From assembly GCA_964563925.1 (NCBI GenBank), contig CAZLZD010000007.1:47758-111757 (forward strand): a stretch of DNA of 64,000 nt, in the 5' to 3' direction. Source of the DNA: JAUILA01 sp964563925 (lineage in GTDB: Bacteria > Bacteroidota > Bacteroidia > Cytophagales > Cyclobacteriaceae). Of the stretch, positions 43,583 through 52,622 are shown piece by piece. Position numbers and translations under genes: made by a program. The notes below the pieces were generated by a model. It was not told the DNA's origin. It saw only the letters and a list, made by a program, of their open reading frames with translations, and made no database searches. Each line of letters begins with the position of its first letter. Within the stretch, counting starts at the first letter, position 1.

Positions 43583-44500
43583 TCAGACCTGGCTGTCGAC
43601 CTGCCGATAGGCATTAATGACAGCCATTTCTCCTTCCTTGCCTTCTCTGGAATTACCATGTTCCATACCCATTATCCCCCTGAAGCCCTTCTCATGAATG
43701 AAACCAAACACATTGGCGTAGTTGATCTCTCCAGTGGTAGGTTCCTTGCGTCCCGGGTTATCGCCAATCTGAAAATAGGCAATCTCGTTCCAGGAAGCTT
43801 CAATATTCGGGATCAGGTTTCCCTCCTGGATTTGCTGGTGATAAATATCAAACAGAATTTTACAGGAAGGGCTGTCCACTGCCCGGCAAATCTCATAGGC
43901 CTGGGCTGATTTAGTAAGAAACAGCCCGGGATGATTCCTGAAATTCAATGGTTCGAGTACCATGGTCAGTCCGTGTGGTTCCAGTATCCCTGAAGCCCTC
44001 TTTAACGATTCAATCACATTTGCTGTCTGATAACCCATATCCTGGCTAAGGTCCACATGACCAGGCACCACGGTCATCCATTTGGCATTCACCCGCTTTG
44101 CCACCTCTACCGATTCCCTGATCTCTCTGAGAAATTCCTCCCGCTTTTCAGTGTCTCCACTGGCAAGGTTTGGTTCCCTCCAGTAAATGGTATGTGCCAC
44201 AAACACGCCCATGTCCATTCCCAGGTTTGACATCTTTGAAGCAATCTTTTCCTGCATACTTAGTTCGCGTCCTTTCATCCCGTTATCTTCCATGGACCGG
44301 AACCCCATATCCGACATGAACTGAAGCTGGTCAAGGAGGTCCTCACCTGCCGAATGACGGAACATCCCGAAGTGCGGGGCATAGTTCATGGTGAATGCTG
44401 GTTCGGCCGACAAACGGCCGGTTGACATTGCATTCACCACACCAGTGGTTACGGTGCCTCCGAGGACGGCTGAAGTGCGTAAAAAATTTCTTCTTTTCAT
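43583..44500 (-). CDS. exported TIM-barrel sugar isomerase/epimerase (hydroxypyruvate isomerase-like)
   Basis: 305 residues with a twin-arginine signal (MKRRNFLRTSAVLGG). The AP-endonuclease-2-like TIM barrel has metal-ligand glutamates in VLEPLNF and GMEHG, Asp-His in LFDIYHQQ and His in VPGHVD. It is similar to hydroxypyruvate isomerase and other xylose-isomerase-like enzymes. Tat export suggests it acts in the periplasm on a sugar or cyclitol. Follows the Gfo/Idh gene by 3 bases. Confidence 0.88.
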   Translation of the reverse strand: MKRRNFLRTSAVLGGTVTTGVVNAMSTGRLSAEPAFTMNYAPHFGMFRHSAGEDLLDQLQFMSDMGFRSMEDNGMKGRELSMQEKIASKMSNLGMDMGVFVAHTIYWREPNLASGDTEKREEFLREIRESVEVAKRVNAKWMTVVPGHVDLSQDMGYQTANVIESLKRASGILEPHGLTMVLEPLNFRNHPGLFLTKSAQAYEICRAVDSPSCKILFDIYHQQIQEGNLIPNIEASWNEIAYFQIGDNPGRKEPTTGEINYANVFGFIHEKGFRGIMGMEHGNSREGKEGEMAVINAYRQVDSQV

Positions 44501-44503
44501 AGT

Positions 44504-45817
44504 TCAGGTAGTAAATGGATTGTATTTGCCAGGTACCGGTACCGGATAATATCCGGAAGAATCGGGGGTTACCGGAGGTTCAGTATTAAACGTCAGCGAG
44601 GAATTGGCAGGTACAATCGATTTGCCGTTACTTAATGCTTCTTCCATGGTGATAAGCGTGCCGGAATAGGTAGCCATTCTGCCCAATATAGAAGTCATGG
44701 TAGACATGGCCGTATATTCAGTATTGTTAATCTGTTCTCCCTTACGGATGGCCGCGAATAACTCATCGTGTTCCACCTGGTAAGGGTTCGGGTCTTCGTC
44801 TTCATCATGCCGGAAAGTGGTCTTCCGGTCCAGGTCCTGAATCAACCCGGGGCCTGTGTTAACGGATCCATTTGTTCCCTGGAGAATTTCATTCACGCTG
44901 TTCCAGCACCCTTGCTGATGGCGGCACTGACTGGAAATCACGGCCCCGCCCGGATACCTGAATTCCACAAAATGATGATCAAATATCTGTCCGGTATCCT
45001 TGCCGGTTCGCACTTCACGTCCTCCCATTCCCTGGGCCGATTCGGGATATTCTCCGATAAACCAGTTGGCCACATCGATATTATGCACATGCTGTTCCAC
45101 GATATGATCTCCGCACAACCAGTTAAAATAGTACCAGTTCCGCATCTGGTATTCCATCTCGGTTTGACTGGGCTGCCGGTCGCGGATCCATACCCCGCCC
45201 CCGTTCCAGTAGACCGAACCACCCGTGATCTTTCCGATCTGTCCATCCTGCACCTGGGCATATAAATTCCGGTATTTCGTCTGGTAATGTCGCTGCAAAC
45301 CAGTTACCACACATAATTTCTTTTCCTGCGCCATCCTGCCGGTCTCCAGTACACTTCGTATTCCCGGTGCATCAGTAGCCACAGGTTTTTCCATAAACAC
45401 ATGCTTCCCTTTCTCTATGGCGTAACGGAAATGATAGGGGCGGAAAGCAGGCGTGGTAGCCAGGATAACGACATCCGCTTTGTCAATTGCCTCCTTGTAG
45501 GCGTCAAAGCCAACGTGTTTATCTCCTTCCTTTACCTTAAGACGTTTAGTATCAAAAATTTGTGACAGGTTATTATAACAATCATCCAGCCGGTCGCGGA
45601 ATGCATCGGCCATGGCTACTAATTCGGTGTCAGGATCCGCGTTCAGCGCCTGCCTGATTGCCCCGGTGCCACGTCCGCCACAACCTACCAAAGCCAGTTT
45701 TAATACGGGGTTCTTCCCGGCTTCACGTGCGTGTACCCAGGGCGATAAAATGAGCCCGCCGGCCACAAGGGCTGTCCCCCTGACAAATTTTCTGCGTGAA
45801 TGTTCGTGGTTGATCAT
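44504..45817 (-). CDS. exported Gfo/Idh/MocA family oxidoreductase
   Basis: 437 residues with a Tat-like signal (SRRKFVRGTALVAGG). Rossmann motif ALVGCGGRGTGAIRQAL, then the EKPVATDAPG motif with the conserved lysine. The C-terminal half has the HNIDVANWFIGEYP block with the catalytic His/Asp. NAD(P)-dependent oxidoreductase of sugars or related compounds; substrate not readable. Tat export is typical because the cofactor is bound before export. Operon with the SUMF1-like gene and the isomerase. Confidence 0.9.
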   Translation of the reverse strand: MINHEHSRRKFVRGTALVAGGLILSPWVHAREAGKNPVLKLALVGCGGRGTGAIRQALNADPDTELVAMADAFRDRLDDCYNNLSQIFDTKRLKVKEGDKHVGFDAYKEAIDKADVVILATTPAFRPYHFRYAIEKGKHVFMEKPVATDAPGIRSVLETGRMAQEKKLCVVTGLQRHYQTKYRNLYAQVQDGQIGKITGGSVYWNGGGVWIRDRQPSQTEMEYQMRNWYYFNWLCGDHIVEQHVHNIDVANWFIGEYPESAQGMGGREVRTGKDTGQIFDHHFVEFRYPGGAVISSQCRHQQGCWNSVNEILQGTNGSVNTGPGLIQDLDRKTTFRHDEDEDPNPYQVEHDELFAAIRKGEQINNTEYTAMSTMTSILGRMATYSGTLITMEEALSNGKSIVPANSSLTFNTEPPVTPDSSGYYPVPVPGKYNPFTT

Positions 45818-45874
45818 AAGGTAAGGGTTTGGGTTTGAATCAATTTACTAAAAACATGGCATATATCCTGTTCG

Positions 45875-46846
45875 CTACTCTCCATAGTCCTCGATGGGTT
45901 CCAGCCAATACGTTGCAATTTCTTCCGGGGATGGCTGTATGCGCGGGCGCACGACCCTGAAGCCCACATAAAACGCGTTGGTATGCCACCAACGGCTCTT
46001 CGGGATTTGAGGGTCCAGCCTTTTCCAGGCAGACTTTGAGAATGACCGGGAGGCACACCGGCACTCCGACGCATCATCCTTGTAATTTCCTCCCCGCACC
46101 ACGCGTGGATAAAGGGTCTGCGGTTTATTCCAGGGATTATTCGTGTCGGAATTCTCGTAGTAGTCTTCCGCATACTGGTCCATTGTCCACTCAGATACGT
46201 TTCCGGACATATCATAAATCCCGTACGCATTCGGGCTTTTGCTTCCCACCCTGGCGTATACGTAATTGCTATTCGCAGCATACACCGCATTTTGCGACAA
46301 CTGTTCTTCATTGCCGCCAGAGTAGGCCGCATCCGAACCGGCCCGGCAGGCGTATTCCCACTCTGCCTCAGTGGGCAGCCGGTAAAAATGACCGGTTTTG
46401 GCACTGAGCCACTTACAGAACATCACGGCCGCATACTGGGTCATTCCTATGGCCGGATAACCCGACTTACCCATACCGTTACTCATATCCACATAGGGTG
46501 AAGTCGCCGATGAAACCCCGTCAATTGCAAGGTCCTTGTTGGCAAGCATATGCTCATCCCCCTGGCGAAAAACAAACTCTTCATATTGCTCCCAGGTGAC
46601 TTCATACCGGCCCATCCAAAAATCATCCACTCTCACTTCATGCTTCGGAAATTCATCGGATTCTGACCCGGCCTCGCCATCCCTGGCACCCATGGTGAAT
46701 GTGCCACCCTTAACGGGCACCATATCCATGGCTATTTCCGTACCTGGAACAGGCTCAGAGTAGGCCGTGAATTTTTCCTGCGGAACAGGCAAAACCAGAC
46801 AGAAGATAAATGCGAAAATCAGAGAAAATTGCATGAATGGCAGCAA
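45875..46846 (-). CDS. formylglycine-generating enzyme family (SUMF1-like) exported protein
   Basis: 323 residues (319 if the ATG at 46834 is used); the N-terminus is a signal sequence (FSLIFAFIFCLVLPVPQ). The FGE-sulfatase fold is clear: VKGGTFTMGARDGEAGSESDE, FWMGRYEVTWEQYEEF, FRLPTEAEWEYACRAG-type block, MSGNVSEWTMD, and RGGNYKDDASECRCASR with a final GFRVVRP. The family includes true sulfatase activators and GldJ/GldK-like proteins. Whether the Cys pair in ECRCASR acts as the copper site of FGE is unclear, and no sulfatase is in the window. First gene of a three-gene operon. Confidence 0.85.
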   Translation of the reverse strand: MLPFMQFSLIFAFIFCLVLPVPQEKFTAYSEPVPGTEIAMDMVPVKGGTFTMGARDGEAGSESDEFPKHEVRVDDFWMGRYEVTWEQYEEFVFRQGDEHMLANKDLAIDGVSSATSPYVDMSNGMGKSGYPAIGMTQYAAVMFCKWLSAKTGHFYRLPTEAEWEYACRAGSDAAYSGGNEEQLSQNAVYAANSNYVYARVGSKSPNAYGIYDMSGNVSEWTMDQYAEDYYENSDTNNPWNKPQTLYPRVVRGGNYKDDASECRCASRSFSKSAWKRLDPQIPKSRWWHTNAFYVGFRVVRPRIQPSPEEIATYWLEPIEDYGE

Positions 46847-47050
46847 GCTGATAGTACTACGAAACCCGAAACGTCGTCTGTTCAGACAGGAAATAATTTA
46901 CAACATTTCGTCGTTACCTTTCCCGATTTCCGAAAAAATTACGTGAGCGGTCAGGGCCTCCCACGCTACGCTAAGGCATCATCACAAAAAAGACAAGGTA
47001 AGGCAATTTTCCGTCCTGTACCGTAAGGTTTCATTCCTTAAACCGGCAAA

Positions 47051-48175
47051 TCAAACGTAATTATTAAGCATAACAGGCATTACGAGCATCAGAATGTCTT
47101 CGTTGTCGTCCTGTTCTTCCGGGATGATGAGTCCGGCCTTGTTGGGCTCTGACAAATGAATGGCTATCCGGTCAGAATCGAGGTTATTCAGCATTTCAAT
47201 TAAAAACCGCGCATTGAACCCAATCTCTATGTCACTCCCATCATGTTCGCAGGACAACCGCTCATTGGCTTCATTGGCAAAATCCAGGTCTTCAGCAGAA
47301 ATCTGCAGTTCGCTTCCGGTAATTTTCAGGCGTACCTGGTGGGTGGTTTTGTTGGCGTAAATGGCAATACGCTTCAGTGAACTTAGAAACTCATTACGGT
47401 TTATCACCATTTTATTGGGGTTCTCTGCCGGAATTACATTCTCATAATCAGGGAACCGCTCGTCAATAAGCCGGCAGATCATCCGGATATTTCCGAATTT
47501 AAAAAAGGCATTGGACATATTAAACTCCACCGACACGTTCGTATTCTCAGAAGGCAATGTGGATTTTAACAGGTTCAGGGCCTTCCGCGGAATAATAATG
47601 GTACTTCCGTTATCCGAAGCCACATCCACCCTGCGATAACGAATCAGCCGGTGCCCGTCGGTAGAGACAAACGTCGTGTTGCTGTCACTCAGATTCATAT
47701 AAACGCCGGTCATGGCTGGCCGGAGTTCGTCATTGCTGGTAGCAAAAATTGTATTATTAATTGCGCTGGAGAGCACATCCGTAGACATATCCACGGAGAA
47801 ATCATCCGATACACTCGGCACCTTGGGGAAGTCCGTAGCATTCTCCCCTGCCAGCTTGTATCGCCCGTTATCCGAGCTGATTTCCACGCTGTAGGAATCT
47901 TCGTCGATACTGAAGGTCACTGGCTGCTCAGGAAGGTTCTTCAGGGTTTCCAGCAAAATTTTAGCCGGTACCGCTATGTTTCCATTTTCCTTTGACTCCA
48001 CCTCCAGCTCCGTAATCATGGATGTCTGCAGATCAGAGGCCGTAACCACCAGTTTACCCTCATTTATCTCAAAGAGAAAATTCTCCAGGATTGGCACTAC
48101 TGGATTCGTGGTAATCACCCCATTGATACTGGATAACTGCTTAAGTAATGCCGAAGAGGATACGATGAATTTCAT
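47051..48175 (-). CDS. dnaN: DNA polymerase III beta subunit (sliding clamp)
   Basis: 374 residues, three tandem clamp domains: MKFIVSSSALLKQLSSINGVI at the start and a C-terminal LMLVMPVML motif. Tethers polymerases to DNA. It follows the gldA-DUF4340 cluster by 81 bases, in which an imperfect promoter (TAACTTTA, 48221-48214 minus strand) is visible. The 204 bases downstream to the next gene hold nothing I can identify except a short GTCTGTTCAGAC dyad near 46880. Confidence 0.97.
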   Translation of the reverse strand: MKFIVSSSALLKQLSSINGVITTNPVVPILENFLFEINEGKLVVTASDLQTSMITELEVESKENGNIAVPAKILLETLKNLPEQPVTFSIDEDSYSVEISSDNGRYKLAGENATDFPKVPSVSDDFSVDMSTDVLSSAINNTIFATSNDELRPAMTGVYMNLSDSNTTFVSTDGHRLIRYRRVDVASDNGSTIIIPRKALNLLKSTLPSENTNVSVEFNMSNAFFKFGNIRMICRLIDERFPDYENVIPAENPNKMVINRNEFLSSLKRIAIYANKTTHQVRLKITGSELQISAEDLDFANEANERLSCEHDGSDIEIGFNARFLIEMLNNLDSDRIAIHLSEPNKAGLIIPEEQDDNEDILMLVMPVMLNNYV

Positions 48176-48256
48176 GAATGAAGCTTTAGGATAGACTTGG
48201 TTGTTAAACTCGGTAAAGTTATAAATAAAAACATTTTTAAGAAACGCGAACCTGCA

Positions 48257-49186
48257 TTATTGCTTGCTGAAAAACTGCCTGGGTTTCAGGAGGGTTTTTA
48301 CCTTCCCGTAATCCGCGAGACCAAAATCGGCTGAATCTACCCTGACGAGTATTTCGTCCCTTCCCGGCACCTTTTCGAATACATCAACAACGTACTGGTT
48401 TTTTCCCACATCTTCCACAACAATATGCGCCTGGGGCATTCCCGTCAGTGAATCATAGGGTGAAAGTTCTTCAGCGGAAAGAAAATCATTTACATACAGC
48501 AACGATAAGTTATCGAGGAAGTCTGTAAGGCGGCTGCTGTCGGTCTTTGCGAGGCCTTTTACCCCGTAAAATCCGTCGGTGTAGGCGATCTCAAAGGAAG
48601 AAGCCTCCTTTCCGGGATACGAAACCGTAACCCCCTGGAGATTTTGCCAGTTAATGTCCAGGACGATCGGATATCTCCAGCTGTTTTCATCCAGTCCGAA
48701 TATTCCCCCCAGGTAACTGCGATACCCAGGGATTTCCGCGAGGTATGGAATGTCCGCACCGGTTTCCCGAAGCCAGGTCATTCCGCGCTCGGGATTTCCC
48801 CAAACCACATATTCCCGGACAAGGGAACCTGCCGAATAAAGCCTGACCATCACCCCTTCCTGATCCATCTGCTGGTTCAGGGAATCCAGCTGCGCCAGGC
48901 TGGCTTTCCTTCTTACCTGGACTTGCCTGAGAATAGCGAAAAGAACCTCCACCCTTTGCGGGTCGGCTTTATAACGCTGATTCACCATCCAGTAACTGCC
49001 GTTAAAGGTGAGCGTATCCTTCCCTACCACCACCTGGTCTACCGACTCCGTGTCCTCAAAGGCAAACAGGCCCCGGGGGACATCCAGCGTATCCCCCGTC
49101 TTGTCCGTCAGGATCACGCCAAGGGTGACAACAGTAAGTACACCCAGGATCACAAGCAGTCGTATGTTCTTTTTACGTTGGTTCAT
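48257..49186 (-). CDS. DUF4340 domain protein
   Basis: 309 residues. One N-terminal transmembrane helix (about 7-25), then a periplasmic or exposed domain with repeated 'YWMVNQ'-type beta units. DUF4340 proteins are regularly encoded after the GldG-type (ABC_transp_aux) subunit of gliding and related ABC exporters, as here. The start overlaps gldG by ATGA. Probably an accessory of the GldAFG transporter; mechanism unknown. Confidence 0.88.
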   Translation of the reverse strand: MNQRKKNIRLLVILGVLTVVTLGVILTDKTGDTLDVPRGLFAFEDTESVDQVVVGKDTLTFNGSYWMVNQRYKADPQRVEVLFAILRQVQVRRKASLAQLDSLNQQMDQEGVMVRLYSAGSLVREYVVWGNPERGMTWLRETGADIPYLAEIPGYRSYLGGIFGLDENSWRYPIVLDINWQNLQGVTVSYPGKEASSFEIAYTDGFYGVKGLAKTDSSRLTDFLDNLSLLYVNDFLSAEELSPYDSLTGMPQAHIVVEDVGKNQYVVDVFEKVPGRDEILVRVDSADFGLADYGKVKTLLKPRQFFSKQ

Positions 49187-50877
49187 GTCGTGGGATAACC
49201 GGTATATTTTCTTTTCCTCCAGTAATGTCGTACCACCCCGAATAAAATGATCACCAAAACAGGCAGGACGAGGTTAATCAGCTGCCATTTCAGGGACTCC
49301 TGGTTGATCTGGACCTCATCAAGCGGTCGAATGGCCACCTGTTTATTACGGGCCGTGATCAACCCTTCCTCCTCAACCAGGAAATTCAATGCATTGAGAA
49401 GAAAATCCTCATTCCCGAAGGTTCGTTGCGTAAACGGGTCAAACCCCAGCGGTTGAGGAGCCCCGGTACGCGGATTAATATCATTCCTTATGATATCTCC
49501 GTCAGCTACCACAATAAGTTTCGCCTCCTTACGTGCCTTCTCCCTGAATATGGTTTCATCCACACCGCGTGGCTTAAACCGGTTGGCATACAGGGAAGGA
49601 AACGTACCTTCCAGGAGAAACGCCACCGGCAGGTTCTGCTTGTTCAGCATATCCGGGGTCAGGTTCCTTCTCAGGTCCTGGATGCTCACTTTCACCGGAG
49701 CGGTAACCGCACGGGAATAATCCGACGTAAATAATAAGGGTACTTTCTTTACGCCGGCCGCCTTCACTGTGTCCATGGTGCTTACAAAACGGCCAAGAAC
49801 CGCATTCAGGTTCCTGGTGACCGGATGATCACCAAAACGGTTGATAATTGGGAAAAAGGGCCATTCGATCAGCTGGATCTGTGGCTGGCCGCCCATAGTA
49901 CCGGTTATCACCGGATACGGTGCGGCAGACTGGTCCTGCACCAGGTTATTATTGATCCGCACCCCGTAATTGAATAACTGATCATCGAGGTTCAGCTCGT
50001 ACGGGAAGGCATAATTGAATTCATTATTGGCGCTGTCCATATTCGCCTGGAGTTTATCAAGCAGCATCATGACCTTGCCTCCATGCATCAGGTATTGATC
50101 GAGGTAATATTTTTCAATCTCGGAGAATGAGAGGGTGGGTTTTGCGATTACCAGCACCGCAATGTTTTCAGGCATGCCCGCACCAAGCCGCACTTCCTCC
50201 AGGTCGTACATGCGTCCGGCCGACTGTTCAAAAGCATATATGTCAAGGGAATCCAGTTCGTCGTGCCCCCTTACCAGGCCGATGCGCTTTCTTTCCACAG
50301 ATGTCAGCTCATTGATCGCAGAAGCCAGTGCATATTCGATGCCTTCAATCGACTGGTTCAGCTTTTCCCTTGCCGTTCCTGCCTGATTGCCGCGGAGCAG
50401 CATGACACCCTCTTCCATTCCACCGTAGGATATTACCGCGCCCGGGTAAATCCTCTTTTCCGTCCTGTTCCCGTCCTGTGTAGCTATGACCTGGGTAGGT
50501 GTAATCCCACGCTGACTCAGGTATCGTTCAAACTCATCCACCGCCTGCTGACTTCGTCCTGCCCTTGGGTCATTAAAGGTAAACTGTACCTTATTCCCGG
50601 AATATATCCTGAATTCTTCAAGTGTCTCCTGAATCGACCGCTGTAAACGCTTAAAATCGGCATTCAATTCTCCTTCCAGGTAGACCTCCACATACACCAC
50701 ATCATCCAGAGCGCCCAGCATTTCCCTCGTTGCAGGTTTGATCGTGTAGCGTTTTTCTTCCGTCAGGTCAAACCGGTGAAACCATGACGCCGACAATACA
50801 TTCAGCAGGACAACCGCGACGAGCCCGATTGCCAGCTTCAAATAACTTTCCAGTTTTCTGCTCTCCAGTGCTACCAT
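49183..50877 (-). CDS. gldG: gliding-motility ABC transporter auxiliary protein GldG
   Basis: 564 residues. An N-terminal transmembrane helix (about 13-33), then the large ABC-transporter auxiliary (GldG) domain with RFDLTEEKRYTIKPATREML and DGNRTEKRIYPGAVISYGG, and a C-terminal transmembrane helix (about 535-553; LINLVLPVLVIILFGV). Works with GldF and GldA in the ABC transporter linked to gliding in Flavobacterium. Start overlaps gldF by 7 bases. Confidence 0.93.
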   Translation of the reverse strand: MVALESRKLESYLKLAIGLVAVVLLNVLSASWFHRFDLTEEKRYTIKPATREMLGALDDVVYVEVYLEGELNADFKRLQRSIQETLEEFRIYSGNKVQFTFNDPRAGRSQQAVDEFERYLSQRGITPTQVIATQDGNRTEKRIYPGAVISYGGMEEGVMLLRGNQAGTAREKLNQSIEGIEYALASAINELTSVERKRIGLVRGHDELDSLDIYAFEQSAGRMYDLEEVRLGAGMPENIAVLVIAKPTLSFSEIEKYYLDQYLMHGGKVMMLLDKLQANMDSANNEFNYAFPYELNLDDQLFNYGVRINNNLVQDQSAAPYPVITGTMGGQPQIQLIEWPFFPIINRFGDHPVTRNLNAVLGRFVSTMDTVKAAGVKKVPLLFTSDYSRAVTAPVKVSIQDLRRNLTPDMLNKQNLPVAFLLEGTFPSLYANRFKPRGVDETIFREKARKEAKLIVVADGDIIRNDINPRTGAPQPLGFDPFTQRTFGNEDFLLNALNFLVEEEGLITARNKQVAIRPLDEVQINQESLKWQLINLVLPVLVIILFGVVRHYWRKRKYTGYPTT

Positions 50878-51599
50878 CTTCTGCTGCCCAGTATTATGCG
50901 TGTGATCAGCAACATAATGGCGATCACACTGATGAAATAAAGGATATCCCGGGTATCCAGCAGCCCCTTGCTCATGGCATTGTAATGATAGACAATGCCC
51001 AGCTGCTCAAGTATAATCGAAGATCTTCCCCATACGTCAATTCCTGCCAGTGAGTCAAACCCCGCATACAGCAGGAAACAGAGAAACACCGCGATGATGA
51101 AGGAAACGATCTGGTTATTACTGAGGGCTGAAGCAAGAATGCCCACTGAGGTAAATACGGCCCCGAGCAGGACGAGTCCAATGTAGGAACCAATCACACC
51201 CGCCGTATCAACGTTTCCAACCGGATCACCCAGTGCGTATACGGAAAAGTAATAAATGAGCGTAGGAATCAGCGCGAAACAGACCAGCGCCCATCCCGAA
51301 AGGTATTTCCCGATTATGATCTGCCAGTCCGACAATGGCTTGGTCAGGAGCAGCTCCATCGTGCCGCCCCGCTTTTCTTCGGCAAACATCCGCATGGTGA
51401 TGGCCGGGATAAGGAACATGAACACATAGGGACCAAAGCTGAACAGGGTCTCCATGTCGGCATATCCGTATTCAAGCACAGAGGTATCCGGAAACACCCA
51501 CATCAGCAGACCTATTCCCGTAAGAAACACGCAGATTACAATATAGGCAATCAGCGAATTCAGAAATGTATTGAGCTCCTTGGAAAATACCTGCCACAT
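50871..51599 (-). CDS. gldF: gliding-motility ABC transporter permease GldF
   Basis: 242 residues with six hydrophobic helices, ABC-2 type. It opens MWQVFSKELNTFLNSLIAYIVI and contains the family motif MRMFAEEKRGGTMELLLTKPLSDWQIIIGKY. One base separates its start from the gldA stop. Confidence 0.94.
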   Translation of the reverse strand: MWQVFSKELNTFLNSLIAYIVICVFLTGIGLLMWVFPDTSVLEYGYADMETLFSFGPYVFMFLIPAITMRMFAEEKRGGTMELLLTKPLSDWQIIIGKYLSGWALVCFALIPTLIYYFSVYALGDPVGNVDTAGVIGSYIGLVLLGAVFTSVGILASALSNNQIVSFIIAVFLCFLLYAGFDSLAGIDVWGRSSIILEQLGIVYHYNAMSKGLLDTRDILYFISVIAIMLLITRIILGSRRW

Positions 51600-51600
51600 A

Positions 51601-52521
51601 CTATGAATCGGACCGGGTTAGTCGTTGAAAAATCTTTTCCATGTTTTCTTCTTCCTGTCTCATACCAACCAGGGTCAGGTCATTTTCCGATGCTACCTTG
51701 AAAATAGCAGGACGAATGTCCCGCCCGGCCTGTGCTTCAATAACATACTGGCCCTCCCTGACATGCGATATCCGCAACACTCCTTCCACCTCGTGAAGGA
51801 GCTGGTCATTTATTTTTTCGGAGAATTCCACCGTAATGACGACGGTCTCCACCGTGGCTGCCTTTAAGTGATCGATGCGGTCATCCGCCACGATTTTACC
51901 TTTGTTTATAACGATCACCCGGTCACATAATGCCTGCACTTCCTGCATAATGTGCGTACTGAAAAGTACTGTTTTCCGGCTGCTTACTTCCTTGATTACT
52001 TCCCGTATCTCCACAATCTGGTTAGGGTCCAGCCCGGTGGTGGGTTCATCCAGGATCAGCACATTGGGGTCGTGTATGAGGGCCTGGGCCAGACCGACCC
52101 GTTGCCTGTACCCCTTGGAAAGTGCCTCAATCTTTTTATTCTGCTCCCGCTGAAGCCCGCAGAGCCCGATCATTTCATCGGCCCGGCTTTTCAGGTGCTT
52201 TCCGCTAAGACCAAACAACCGTCCTGCAAAATGCAGGTATTCACGGACATACATCTCAAGATACAGGGGGTTATGCTCAGGAAGGTAACCAATCTCCCGT
52301 TTTACGCGAAGAGGCTCTTCCACCACGTTCATTCCCCGGACGAGCACCTCGCCGGAGGTGGGCGGAAGATAACAGGTGGCTATCTTCATTGTCGTGGACT
52401 TTCCAGCCCCGTTCGGACCCAGAAAACCAAGTATCTCTCCCTGCTCCACGGTAAAGGATATGTCGTCCAACGCACGCTGCGCACCAAAGACTTTGGTAAG
52501 ATTTTTGACAGTGATCGACAT
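51601..52521 (-). CDS. gldA: gliding-motility ABC transporter ATP-binding protein GldA
   Basis: 306 residues. Walker A GPNGAGKST, signature LSKGYRQRVGLAQ, Walker B VLILDEPTTGLDP and the H-loop FSTHIMQEV, followed by a C-terminal extension of about 90 residues as in GldA. Energises GldF/GldG. First gene of gldA-gldF-gldG-DUF4340-dnaN, with a good promoter at 52535-52566. Confidence 0.93.
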   Translation of the reverse strand: MSITVKNLTKVFGAQRALDDISFTVEQGEILGFLGPNGAGKSTTMKIATCYLPPTSGEVLVRGMNVVEEPLRVKREIGYLPEHNPLYLEMYVREYLHFAGRLFGLSGKHLKSRADEMIGLCGLQREQNKKIEALSKGYRQRVGLAQALIHDPNVLILDEPTTGLDPNQIVEIREVIKEVSSRKTVLFSTHIMQEVQALCDRVIVINKGKIVADDRIDHLKAATVETVVITVEFSEKINDQLLHEVEGVLRISHVREGQYVIEAQAGRDIRPAIFKVASENDLTLVGMRQEEENMEKIFQRLTRSDS

Positions 52522-52534
52522 AGTGGATAATCGG

Positions 52535-52566
52535 CAAATCTATTAATATAGACCTAGACTCCCAAT
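52535..52566 (-). promoter_or_regulatory. gldA promoter
   Basis: On the minus strand ATTG (52566-52563, one mismatch), a 20-base spacer and TAGATTTG (52542-52535, exact). Predicted start near 52528. It is back to back with the promoter at 52570-52601. Confidence 0.65.
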
Positions 52567-52569
52567 AAT

Positions 52570-52601
52570 TTTGGTAGAAAGCTATATACAAGTTATAATT
52601 G
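52570..52601 (+). promoter_or_regulatory. promoter of the thioredoxin-fold gene
   Basis: TTTG (52570-52573), a 20-base spacer and TATAATTG (52594-52601, one mismatch). Predicted start near 52608, which favours the ATG at 52623 over the ATG at 52602. Confidence 0.6.
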
Positions 52602-52622
52602 ATGCTGAGATTACAACGTATC

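Noticed and set aside
45814..46404. 196-codon frame on the minus strand overlapping the FGE-like gene
   Set aside because: Out of frame with the clear FGE domain on the same strand; rich in Arg, Pro and Trp without domain pattern.
46829..47026. 65-codon plus-strand frame in the gap between the FGE-like gene and dnaN
   Set aside because: No start context, no hydrophobic or domain pattern; the gap looks like plain spacer.
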